A stretch of 33,575 bases of DNA from Anaerolineae bacterium (GTDB lineage Bacteria > Chloroflexota > Anaerolineae > 4572-78 > J111): the NCBI GenBank assembly GCA_020433805.1, contig JAGRBZ010000042.1, positions 1 through 33,575 of the forward strand, written 5' to 3'. The translations under genes and the position numbers were made by a program. Each line of letters starts with the position of its first letter. Within the stretch, counting starts at the first letter, position 1. Positions 18,062 through 26,200 of the stretch are shown one piece after another. Under the pieces are notes generated by a model. That model saw only the letters and a list, made by a program, of their open reading frames with translations, was not told where the DNA came from and made no database searches.

Positions 18062-19009
18062 CTACCAATTCTTCCGCCAATTGGCCGTCACAATCGACTC
18101 CTCGGTTGTGACATCGATCTCTACCGGCTCTGACAGCCGTTGGAGAACGTTCACGCCATCTTCGGTGTACACCACCGACAGCGTCCATTTACATACAACC
18201 GGATAACGCGCTATCGTAATATCATAAAAACCGGGCGGATCGTCTGCACCATCATTAGAACTCCAGCCACCTACGGGACCGGACGGATTGGAGATCACGC
18301 TAAAGCCGCCACACGCGGCCTGAACCGGAACGCCGTTGACCGGCGTTCCATTGGCATCGGTGATATTGCCCAAGAAACGGGTCAAGCCCAGATTTCGATC
18401 GCTGTACCAGCCGGTTGGTTCAAACTGGTAGGGACTGCGGGTCGGTTCGGGTGGAGGCGGTGTGGCCGTAGGTTCGGGTGGAGCAGGAGCCTGGGCTACC
18501 GGTAGCCCCGCCGTATTGCGGGCATCGACCACCGATGCTGCGACCCAGCCGGTTTGACCTTCCGGCAGTTGAAGCTGCCACCAGCTTTGGTCGGCGGTAC
18601 GACCTACGGCAGGCACAGCGGTATTGGGCGGCAACGCACCGATCACCGGATAGTTCAATCCCGGCCCGGAACGAACATTGACCGTACTATCGGCCACTAC
18701 TTGAGGCGCAGCCGAGGTGGGTGTAGCCGTTGGTGATAAGGATGTTGCAGTCGCCGTGGGGTCGACGGAGGTGGCTGTGACAGTGGGCACGGGCGTATCA
18801 AGCGGCGTCGAAGTCGCCGTCGGTTCAGAGGCTATAACCAAAACCGTGGCAGTGGGTGAGGAGGTAAAAGTAGGCTGGGGCGTCGGTGTAGCCGGCGGCG
18901 GCGTATTAGACGTAATCACAAAAAACTGCGTAAAGAGCAATGTAAAGATAAAAAAGGTGATAATCGATAGCAGGAGTATAATCCCACCGAACAGCCATAC
19001 TTTTCTCAT
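18062..19009 (-). CDS. Membrane-anchored SH3b-domain protein with Pro/Thr linkers
   Basis: 315 aa from the ATG at 19009 (MRKVWLF); an earlier in-frame ATG at 19054 would place 15 extra residues before the signal anchor. Seen: a hydrophobic helix (about 5-34), a Thr/Pro/Ala-rich linker (about 38-100, many PTAT words), an SH3b domain (about 100-165: STVNVRSGPGLNYPVIGALP, WWQLQLPEGQTGWVAASVV), a second proline linker, and a C-terminal beta-rich domain (about 200-315: LGNITDANGTPVNGVPVQA, a carboxypeptidase-regulatory-like fold). The protein likely sits outside the membrane and binds the cell envelope or glycans, as SH3b domains do in other proteins. It is convergent with rho, only 66 bp apart. 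Confidence 0.85.
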   Translation of the reverse strand: MRKVWLFGGIILLLSIITFFIFTLLFTQFFVITSNTPPPATPTPQPTFTSSPTATVLVIASEPTATSTPLDTPVPTVTATSVDPTATATSLSPTATPTSAAPQVVADSTVNVRSGPGLNYPVIGALPPNTAVPAVGRTADQSWWQLQLPEGQTGWVAASVVDARNTAGLPVAQAPAPPEPTATPPPPEPTRSPYQFEPTGWYSDRNLGLTRFLGNITDANGTPVNGVPVQAACGGFSVISNPSGPVGGWSSNDGADDPPGFYDITIARYPVVCKWTLSVVYTEDGVNVLQRLSEPVEIDVTTEESIVTANWRKNW

Positions 19010-19221
19010 CGCACATTCACCAAGTAACTTCCCGTAAAAATAGAAATAGGACAACCCTTGTTAGGCGTAGGAAGTAGGGAGTAACACATATTGCCCTTGC
19101 TCTCTACTCCTTACTTCTCTGGTTTAATATCCCGGACGCAATTTAGGGTATAGTACTTAACTTGCCAGCCGTGGTCAATCTCGGAAATCGAACATTTGTG
19201 GTATAATATCGGTTAAATGTT

Positions 19222-19249
19222 TTGCCACTGTTCTGTCAAGTAGTATAAT
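19222..19249 (+). promoter_or_regulatory. Sigma-70-type promoter for the 19285-20783 gene pair
   Basis: TTGCCA (19222-19227) and a perfect TATAAT (19244-19249) are 16 bp apart, 36 bp before the GTG start. A second TATAAT at 19202-19207 has no convincing -35 partner. Confidence 0.6.
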
Positions 19250-19284
19250 CTGAGGATTACCCTTAGGCAACCAAGGAAAGGTTT

Positions 19285-19680
19285 GTGTCGACAAAACAGC
19301 CCAAGATAGCTTCACTTAACCCGATTGTTTTTCCCGATAAACGGCGGGTATTGATGGAGCTAGCCGTTGAAAACTTGCCGACCCGGTCGGCGAATGTCTT
19401 GCTTGATATTCCCGGTGCGCCGAAGCCCGGTTCGTCCCCATCGGGGCCGGTTAGCCCCCCTTCCCCTTACCCCAACATCGAGCTTGCTATTATTGACAGC
19501 CGGGGGAAAACAGCCGCCGCAACATTTATTGTTGAGCATCAGGAACCGCTCGTCCATTTAACGCTCCATTTACGCCAGCCGGACATGGCCGAACAGTACG
19601 TGGCCCGCGCCGAGATGATCTACCGGGAAGACGTTCTTCAGGTGGTCGAAGTTCCCTTTACGTTGGCCGAGGCAGAGTAA
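19285..19680 (+). CDS. Small protein of unknown function, partner of S2P-like gene
   Basis: 131 aa from GTG 19285, preceded by AAGGAAAG (19273-19280). The sequence alternates short strands (RRVLMELAVENLP, NIELAIIDSRGK, ATFIVEHQEPLVHLTLHLR) with a proline/serine-rich loop (GAPKPGSSPSGPVSPPSPYP), which suggests a soluble beta-sandwich. No signal peptide or catalytic motif is seen. Its stop is 2 bp before the ATG of the site-2-protease-like gene, so the two are almost certainly one operon and probably work together. Family not recognised. Confidence 0.8.
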   Translation: MSTKQPKIASLNPIVFPDKRRVLMELAVENLPTRSANVLLDIPGAPKPGSSPSGPVSPPSPYPNIELAIIDSRGKTAAATFIVEHQEPLVHLTLHLRQPDMAEQYVARAEMIYREDVLQVVEVPFTLAEAE

Positions 19681-19682
19681 CG

Positions 19683-20783
19683 ATGGGCGAACTGTTTCCT
19701 ACATTCCACTGGACAAATTTTCTTATTATTCCCGGCGTCCTTATCGGCTCCGTAATTCATGAGTTGGGACACGCCTTTGCGGCTTATTATTTAGGCGATT
19801 ATGGTCAGGTAGAACGCGGCAAGATTACGCTCAACCCTATGCGCCATCTCTCCTGGATTGGGTTGTTTTCTTTTGTGCTCATCGGCATCGGCTGGGCGCG
19901 GCCCATAGAAGTTAATCCCAAACGACTTAAGCCAAAATATCTGGGGCTAACCATTGTCTCGGCAGCAGGTCCGCTGGTTAGCCTTACCTTTAGTCTCTTT
20001 TGCCTGATGTTAAGCTTAAGCATAGCCGCTGCGCTTGTTTACGGCAGTGGCTTAAGCACTGACGAGGTACTCGCATTTCTGCTGCCGGCCGGTACCGATC
20101 TGCCGGAAAGCCTCGACCTGCAAGCAGTGGCTATGGCCTTAACCATTTACATGGCCTCGGCCAGCTTTTGGATTACCTTCACCAGCTTAATTCCGCTGCC
20201 GGGCTTGGATGGATTCATCCTCTTAACCAGCCTGATCGCTTACTTTCGCCATAGAAAGGATAAGCCGGCGGTTAAACCGACACCCACAATACATCGCGAT
20301 CCAAGTACCCCTTTTAAGCCCGTCAATTTATATGAACGGCGCAACAATGTTTCGGACATCCATTTTAAGATCGGTACGGAGTTCCACGAGGATAACAAGT
20401 TTGATGATGCCATTGCCCGCTACCGACAGGCCATTAATAACGACCAACGTTTCGGCCCGGCTTACGTCAACCTTGGGTTAGCTTATCTGGGCAAAGGCAA
20501 ACGGCGCGAGGCTATTCACGCCTTTCGCGGGGCAGTGCAGTATGCCGATGATCAAAAATCGCAGCAGGAAGCCTGGTACCAACTCCACCAACTGAGCGAA
20601 GTTAGCCCTTTGGCCGAAAACGCGCAAGACAGCCTCAACAAACTCGGCTCACTGCCCTGGACCGACACCAGACCCCGCCCCAATTGGATTAGACTTAGTA
20701 TCAATCTGGGGCTGCTCATTGCTGGCGGCATCATCACCTATGGCTATGTAGTTGCCAGTCTCATTCAAATGCTGCGAGCTTAG
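19683..20783 (+). CDS. Site-2-protease-family membrane metalloprotease with TPR domain
   Basis: 366 aa. The zinc site HELGH (His26, Glu27, His30) lies in the first membrane helix, followed by ITLNPMRHLSWIG and WARPIEVNP, and the second metal-ligand motif appears as PLPGLDGF (Asp176); this order is that of the compact S2P/M50 family of intramembrane proteases. After about residue 215 comes a soluble part with TPR-like helices (FHEDNKFDDAIARYRQAI, YVNLGLAYLGKGKRREAI), then a last membrane helix (about 340-362). TPRs attached to a compact S2P are a probable substrate or partner docking module. The substrate is unknown. No anti-sigma factor lies nearby. Confidence 0.9.
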   Translation: MGELFPTFHWTNFLIIPGVLIGSVIHELGHAFAAYYLGDYGQVERGKITLNPMRHLSWIGLFSFVLIGIGWARPIEVNPKRLKPKYLGLTIVSAAGPLVSLTFSLFCLMLSLSIAAALVYGSGLSTDEVLAFLLPAGTDLPESLDLQAVAMALTIYMASASFWITFTSLIPLPGLDGFILLTSLIAYFRHRKDKPAVKPTPTIHRDPSTPFKPVNLYERRNNVSDIHFKIGTEFHEDNKFDDAIARYRQAINNDQRFGPAYVNLGLAYLGKGKRREAIHAFRGAVQYADDQKSQQEAWYQLHQLSEVSPLAENAQDSLNKLGSLPWTDTRPRPNWIRLSINLGLLIAGGIITYGYVVASLIQMLRA

Positions 20784-20791
20784 GGTGACTG

Positions 20792-21184
20792 TTATCTTGT
20801 CCGGCAGCAAGGATAATTCACGCAGCCATAAAACGCCTGCCCGGTTCGATGGCCGCGCTTTGCTGTTCTACGCACCATCGCTACCCCACACTTAGGGCAT
20901 ACCGGCGCTTCGCCCGTAGGCGTCGAAACGCTCTCCTGCCTCACCGATGCCACTCCATTGCCCGTACCTGCTCCTGCGAGATGCGTTTCCAGCAGCATCA
21001 TGAGGTCCAGCTGGCTATAAGCGCGTTGATTTGGTATTCGAACCAGAGGCAGCCCTACCGCCTCGAACACCGCATCGACAAACGTGTCGCGCTGCTTACA
21101 TTTCGCCTGTTTGTAGCTACCGTCATCCGGTTCGATCCCGACCAGCGGGGTCATCGATGTGCTTTTGAAGCGCCGGAAGAGCCG
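20792..21184 (-). pseudogene. DUF2726-like gene fragment with zinc ribbon, copy A (5' part lost)
   Basis: From the ATG at 21154 there are 120 codons: the second half of a DUF2726-like domain (PLVGIEPDDGSYKQAKCKQRD, TFVDAVFEAVGLPLVRIP), a Gly/Ala linker, and a topoisomerase-type zinc ribbon (CPKCGVAMVRR, then FYGCVNYPCC). The domain's first half, which carries the YIDFLLC strand visible in copy C (23049-23206), is absent; upstream codons to about 21184 read LFRRFKSTS instead, the same junction as in copy B. Family knowledge: DUF2726 is a restriction-endonuclease-like fold often joined to such ribbons. With half the fold missing it is unlikely to be active. Convergent with the S2P-like gene, 8 bp apart. 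Confidence 0.65.
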
Positions 21185-21278
21185 TTTACACTATCATCAA
21201 ACGGTCACTCTATGGTTTGCTGTAGGGTTGAATTGTAATTAAATTGGGGACAGCGGTGTAATGTTTGCGGTTAAATGT
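21178..21278. repeat. ~100 bp duplication, copy 1 (vapC tail and downstream spacer)
   Basis: Nearly identical to 22099-22198, with a few substitutions and one single-base indel. On the - strand it holds the last codons of vapC (TFNRKHYTAVPNL and onward to the stop at 21210) and the spacer, which contains the dyad CCGTTTA/TAAACGG in the second copy. Confidence 0.9.
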
Positions 21279-21601
21279 GTGGGGGGACAATTCTAGAGCA
21301 ACAGCAGTCTGGCCAATGAGCAGCGCAAGCAGCCCAAGATTATGGCTGAGATGAAACTGAGAGAAAATATTTAGCGCTTCATCACACGTTTCAGACGAGG
21401 GCCACACGATTTCAAATGCAGTCAGTAACTTTTCGCGACTCTATCTTGCTCTACCTTACTACGACAGCCTTGCAGTAATTCCATAACTACAAAACCGGGT
21501 AGAGCAATCTCTTCTTCACCAAGCGCCTCAAGCCAGTTAATTGCTGAAGGATAGCGGCGCAGTATATCGATCATAATATCACTATCAAGAATTACCATCA
21601 T
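21210..21601 (-). pseudogene. vapC: VapC-type PIN-domain toxin with a frameshift
   Basis: Starting at ATG 21601 the frame gives MVILDSDIMIDILRRYP (first catalytic Asp in place) and FVVMELLQGC, then meets TGA at 21422-21424 after 59 codons. Restoring one lost base at about 21433-21440 (GTCGCGAAAAG, probably one G deleted) joins this to KLLTAFEIVWPSSETCDEAL, HLSHNLGLLALLIGQTA and TFNRKHYTAVPNL, giving about 130 residues, the normal VapC length. PIN toxins cut RNA. In the second half the usual LLDALIA-like site reads LLALLIG, so a conserved acidic residue also seems lost. It overlaps the vapB stop by 17 bp. A sequencing error is the main alternative to a true frameshift. Confidence 0.75.
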
Positions 21602-21872
21602 CTAATCCATTGATGTCCGGCCGCTGCTGAGCTTGCTCCCGAAGTTGACGTGCATAGGCCGCACTATCGGTAATATCATCACGATCGGCCCATAATCCGA
21701 CTAACCCGGAATTAAGCAAATCTTTTGCCGTCAGGCGTGGTCGTTTGGACTTAGCTGTCGATGGATCAAGTAACAACAATACTTCAACTTTTTGGCCTGC
21801 TATAACAGGTAAATCTTTTATTACAAGTTCGCCATTTTTTTGAACAATTTGCTGTACCCGGATTGCTCCCAT
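21585..21872 (-). CDS. vapB: VapB-type antitoxin
   Basis: 95 aa from the ATG at 21872 (MGAIRVQQIVQKNGEL), which has AGAGGTG just upstream; the longer frame to 21914 is less likely. The N-terminal half has the short beta-strand pattern of antitoxins that bind DNA as swapped-hairpin dimers (VQKNGELVIKDLPVIAGQKVEVLLLL). The C-terminal half (LLNSGLVGLWADRDDITDSAAYARQLREQAQ) is the segment that wraps the PIN toxin. The overlap with the vapC start confirms the pairing. With the toxin frameshifted, this antitoxin may be an orphan or may still repress its own promoter. Confidence 0.8.
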   Translation of the reverse strand: MGAIRVQQIVQKNGELVIKDLPVIAGQKVEVLLLLDPSTAKSKRPRLTAKDLLNSGLVGLWADRDDITDSAAYARQLREQAQQRPDINGLDDGNS

Positions 21873-21963
21873 AGTTTTTTCACCTCTACAAATACCTGCC
21901 ACATTCATTAACATTATGATTTAACGCTTATCAATTGTCAATTGCCGCGCATCTCCCGACAGC

Positions 21964-22086
21964 GAGGATAATTCACGCAGCCATAAAACGATTTCGCTGC
22001 TTACGCTTGAACTGCTTATGGCTGCCGTCATCCAGTTCGATTCCAACCACCGGAGTCATCAAATTGCTATTGAAGCGCCGGAACAG
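21964..22086 (-). pseudogene. DUF2726-like gene fragment, copy B (internal deletion)
   Basis: On the - strand the sequence reads LFRRFNSNL, then MTPVVGIELDDGSHKQFKRKQR, and jumps straight to the zinc-ribbon end (TTTTATGGCTGCGTGAATTA, the FYGCVNY codons) in a different frame. Compared with copy A, about 250 bp between these parts are missing, so it cannot encode a working protein. Confidence 0.75.
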
Positions 22087-22098
22087 TCCCCAACATTG

Positions 22099-22198
22099 AG
22101 AGCCGTTTACAGTATCATAAACGGTCACTCTATGGTTTGCTATAGGGTTGGATTGTAATTAAATTGGGGACAGCGGTGTAATGTTTGCGGTTAAATGT
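22099..22198. repeat. ~100 bp duplication, copy 2, fused to a truncated antitoxin gene
   Basis: The second copy of the vapC-tail segment (see 21178-21278). Its right edge falls inside the HTH antitoxin gene, exactly where that gene stops matching its family. Confidence 0.9.
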
Positions 22199-22426
22199 AG
22201 AGAACTGTGCCTGGGTTAGCGATAATTTTCCCCGAATGGCTTTAACATCAACCGCCGGTTGAAAATGAGCCAGCGCTTCCACTGAGGTAGGCGGTGCATC
22301 AGCATCTGCCAGCGCGGCTTGCTCTACATCCCCATCATTTAGGGCATCGACCGCATCCCAATCCGTTTGTCCTGTCGGTAAGTCATCCGCCGTTAATTTT
22401 ACGTTCGCAATATTTTTGTCGCTCAT
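22130..22426 (-). pseudogene. Truncated HTH antitoxin fused in frame to the vapC tail
   Basis: 98 codons. Residues 1-77 look like the N-terminal part of an Xre-type antitoxin: a leader MSDKNIANVKLTADDLPTGQ, TDWDAVDAL, an acidic stretch, then VKAIRGKLSLTQAQFS, the first helix of the HTH. The rest of the HTH (normally a second helix and WEQG) is absent; the frame continues into TFNRKHYTAVPNL and the rest of the VapC C-terminus from the duplicated segment, ending at 22130. The chimera cannot form a normal HTH. It lies 46 bp after brnA on the same strand. Either an antitoxin disrupted by recombination or, less likely, a new protein. Confidence 0.75.
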
Positions 22427-22472
22427 GTTTGGTTGTCTTTCTGACCAAACACCTTCTTAAGCCCATCAGCCC

Positions 22473-22706
22473 TCATCGCGTATGGCGTAAAGTATACTCA
22501 TCCAATAACCGGCGGATCATTTTCTGATACGAGACTTGATGCTTAGCCGCTTCTTGTTTGAAAAATTCTACGCTCGTTTTGCTCAAAGCAATGGTTACTT
22601 TGACCGTTTCTTCCCGAAAGGCTAACTCTTCCGGCGGCGGCAAGAAATCCGCCACCACTTTCACTTCGTCTATTGGCCCATCACTATAACTGATTTTGCT
22701 CTTCAT
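22473..22706 (-). CDS. brnA: BrnA-type antitoxin
   Basis: 77 aa from the ATG at 22706 (MKSKISYSDGPIDEVKVV), overlapping the end of brnT by 23 bp. The C-terminal half, VKVTIALSKTSVEFFKQEA followed by HQVSYQKMIRRLLDEYTLRH, has the ribbon-helix-helix pattern by which BrnA binds operator DNA; the N-terminal part is the toxin-contacting segment. The toxin-first gene order is that known for brnTA. Confidence 0.85.
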   Translation of the reverse strand: MKSKISYSDGPIDEVKVVADFLPPPEELAFREETVKVTIALSKTSVEFFKQEAAKHQVSYQKMIRRLLDEYTLRHTR

Positions 22707-22980
22707 AGATTCGTTTTCCTTTGCGCCAGTAACCGGCTCCAAATATCCGAATATGCTGCTCTCGATAGGTAAACCGCACAGTTAAGATACCCTCACCGAC
22801 TTGCCCCAGACAAAAGTACCGCTTTTCATCAGCGGTACTGTGCGTTACATCTTCCAAAATAACACGGTTGGGATCAGCAAAGGCATATTGGGCAATGATG
22901 AAGGATACACCATGCTTTTCTTGGTTACTGAGATCTTTCTTCGTGTCCCATTCAAATTCTGTGCGACGCCGAGAACCCAT
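22684..22980 (-). CDS. brnT: BrnT-type ribonuclease toxin
   Basis: 98 aa. The sequence FEWDTKKDLSNQEKHGVSF at the start, then FADPNRVILEDVTHS, RYFCLGQVGEGILTVRFTYRE and the end IRIFGAGYWRKGKRIYEE follow the BrnT family closely; the fold is RelE-like and the family cleaves RNA. The usual ISARxATxxER C-terminal signature reads FGAGYWRKGKRIYEE, so the first positions diverge but the basic residues and the final YEE remain. Paired with brnA, whose start overlaps its stop. It appears complete and is the only intact toxin in the island. Confidence 0.88.
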   Translation of the reverse strand: MGSRRRTEFEWDTKKDLSNQEKHGVSFIIAQYAFADPNRVILEDVTHSTADEKRYFCLGQVGEGILTVRFTYREQHIRIFGAGYWRKGKRIYEEQNQL

Positions 22981-23048
22981 ATTAAGATTGTAGCTTGTAT
23001 ATGGCTTTCTAGCAATACGTATGTTTCACTTGGAACGTAAAGGAGAAT

Positions 23049-23206
23049 AGCAGCAATCCCGCCGCCGCGAACACCTGATCGACAAATGTGTCGCGCTGTT
23101 CACGCTTGGCCTGCTTGTGGCTGCCATCATCCAGTTCGATGCCGGCTATTGGGGTCATCGTTTTGGGTTGGCACAGCAAAAAATCGATGTACTTTGTGAG
23201 ATGCGG
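23049..23206 (-). pseudogene. DUF2726-like gene fragment, copy C (middle of domain)
   Basis: The - strand frame reads PHLTKYIDFLLCQPKT, then MTPIAGIELDDGSHKQAKRE and TFVDQVFAAAGLLL before the match ends. It keeps the YIDFLLC and GIELDD strands that form the core of the DUF2726 nuclease-like fold, but lacks both ends: the frame is closed 5' by a TAG at 23207-23209 and there is no zinc ribbon. It starts 28 bp after the stop of the WD40 gene. Confidence 0.75.
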
Positions 23207-23233
23207 CTAAAGTAGGATTTATTATAAAATCCT

Positions 23234-26200
23234 CTATTCTCCCAAATCCGACAAAGGTATGGTATTATATTCTGTCATTATTTGTCCGTCATCAGTCTCA
23301 AAATTCAGCCAGTAATGCAGTATATTGCCTTCCGGGGCTAGTGGGCCGACACATCGACCAGAAAGTGAGTGCGACTTAATGATAAAGAAAGCTGAATCAT
23401 CAGCGGACAAATCGACACCTATGTCTTGAGTTCCATAAAGCGTTGGTTTATCCTCATCCACAGCCCCTTGAGACAAAATGTCAATAGCATTTCCAAACTG
23501 ATCTTGTACTATCCCTAAAAAATATGCGTTTTTCATCGTACTTTTGCCTACATTTTTTATCTGAAAAACTACAGAATGTTGAGGGTAATCAGAATTTCCA
23601 TACGTATCGTAACTCTGCACATCTAGAATATAATCATATTTTTCCCTCTGTTCCGTAACCGGCGACCACTGAACATCCTGCACAGATAGTTTTAAGGTCG
23701 TAGATATTTGTTCGCTATTCTTTAGGACCAAGCCCTTTCTGTTTTGATCAGCAAAAATCCAACCCACTTGATTAGCCGCCAATTTGAGATCAGCTTCGTA
23801 TCGTTCTATTTCTTTTCCCTCATCAGTTTCCACTATAATCTCACTCACACCACCTCTTATCCAGGCATCCTCTCGTTCGACCTCAACAACCCATAAACCT
23901 AAGAATTCTGGAGTAAGTTTATCAGAATCAGAATTTTCACGACACTGAATATAGGCGGGATTAATTGAATTTAATTCTTCTGGCAATTTCTCAACAACTG
24001 CATTCCATGTAGCTTTGGTTGAAGAAAACGGTACAGTCGTTCTGACCGTTGTTACTGAGCCAGTTTCAGATATATTGATTATATTACTCTGGTTCTCGTT
24101 TGGCTGTTCCAAATCTTGGAAGGTTTCAGTAACTACAACACCTCCTGTTTCCGAGTCTGAAACTAGAACATTGGGAGGTAAATTTGGGGCTGATAACTGA
24201 CAAGGAGTTTGGTAGGGTATATCAGAACCGATAAACAGATTCCATTCTTCTACTGTTAGATTACGGTTGGCGATCTCACAAGCCCGGTTTCGCCAACTCT
24301 CTAGGTCGACATCCCATAACATTACCTCACCATTGGTACTACCAGAAGCCATTGATTTGCCATCCGGGCTAAAATCAATAGCTTTTACCTGTCCAGAATG
24401 TCCAACGAGTTGCCCCAATGGTTGATGCGTACGAACATCCCAAAATCTAATTACGCCTCCCGTATCTTCTTCACCAAATATTGTTGCATCTGTTGAGCCA
24501 GCAATAACTGTATCATCTGGATTGAACGTAATTGGGAAGACGCCACCATTTGTGCTTGTCTGAATATGGCCCTTTAATAAAGTGGACTCACGATCCCATA
24601 AAAAGATGTTACCGTCAAATGTACCCGAAGCAACCAATGAGTTGTCTTGGCTTAACGCAATTCCTAAACTCCACTGCGCGTCTACTTTTGTAAAATGAAT
24701 GCTTTGCAGACGATTATCTAAGGAGGTAGCGATAATATGAGGAGGCAAACCTGCTAGAATAGCGGAATATATCATGTTTTGTTCTTGATCAAAAGATAGT
24801 AGCGGAAAATGACTGTCTGTCCAAGGATTTGGGTCATAAATTTGCTTGTGTTCAAATTCAAACTTTTGGATTTCCTTTCCGGCTATAACATCCCATAAGA
24901 CTATTGTCCCATCCATACCAATAGAAGCTAATGTCTGACCATCAGGACTGAATACCAGATTCGATACTGGCGAGTTATGTTTGGCAATAGGCTCTCCGAT
25001 TGATGTTCCATCTTGAACATTCCACAGGATAATGTTTTTTGCATCGTCACCGGAGGCTAATATTTTTCCATCAGGGCTGAAGGCTAAACTCCTTACTTGA
25101 CCTTCATGACCTCGCAATAGATTTCCAATGGGAGAACTCTTTGTAATATCCCATAAGATAATAGATTTATCAGCGCTGCCTGAAGCCAATATGGGATCAA
25201 CAGGACTGAATTTTACACTGCGCACCCATTCAGAATGGCCAATCAATGGTTGGCCGAGGCGGCTTTTTGCCTTTATATCAAGTAATAAGACTGTTCCATC
25301 AACACTTGCAGAGGCTAATGTCCTATCACTTGGGCTAAGAACTATAGAATTCAAGAATCCCGTATCCACTGAGAAATCTCGTAGAGGTTTTTGTTTAGAC
25401 ATATCCCAAACCGTGATTGATTTATCATGTGCAGTCACCAAAATATTGTCAGCAGAACCAAAAGTTGTACGCACATAACCAGGTGTCTCAAATCTCTGTT
25501 CAAGAACAGGCTGACGACTTTGTACATCCCATAGAACAAATTTCCCATGTTTAGAGTTCGTCACAATTCCGTTAGGCGTCGATCCCGAAGCTAGCAGTGA
25601 GCCATCTGGGCTAAAAGAGAGACTTGAGATAAGTTTGTCGTGTCCAATCAGTGGACTACCAATTAACTGGAAAGTCTCTAAACTCCATAATAGAATCACT
25701 CCATCATTATCACCGGAAGCTAAAATTTTTCCGTTTGGGCTTATGGCTAACTGCACTACATAATCGTTGTGCCCGACCAGTGGCCGACCGGTCGGTTGAC
25801 CGGTTGATACATTCCAAAGAAAAATTCTTTTATCGAACCCTCCAGCAATTAGAGTTTTTCCATCGGATGTAAATATAATATCCATTGCATTATAATCAAA
25901 AGTACGTAGTAACCTTCTGTTTTCAAGAGTCCATAGTTCAATTGTGTTTTTTTTCGCATTGTTGTTCCTAATTAATGCCAATTTCTTACCATCAAGGCTA
26001 AATGTAGGGCTTGCTGGAATACCTGTTTGATTATCTATATTGCTGATAAGTTGCCCTGTTTTTGTATCCCACAAATGCACTTCGCCTCGTAAGCACTGAG
26101 GAGTAGTTCCTTTTTTCGACCCCCCTCTCACACAAACAGCTGTAGCAAACATACTTCCATCTGGGTCGAAAGCCAGAGGTCTTTGAGAAAATTGAAATAT

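Noticed and set aside
21178..22198. Insertion sequence between the two ~100 bp repeats
   Set aside because: The repeat is coding vapC tail plus spacer, with no transposase or terminal inverted repeats; recombination between TA loci explains it better.
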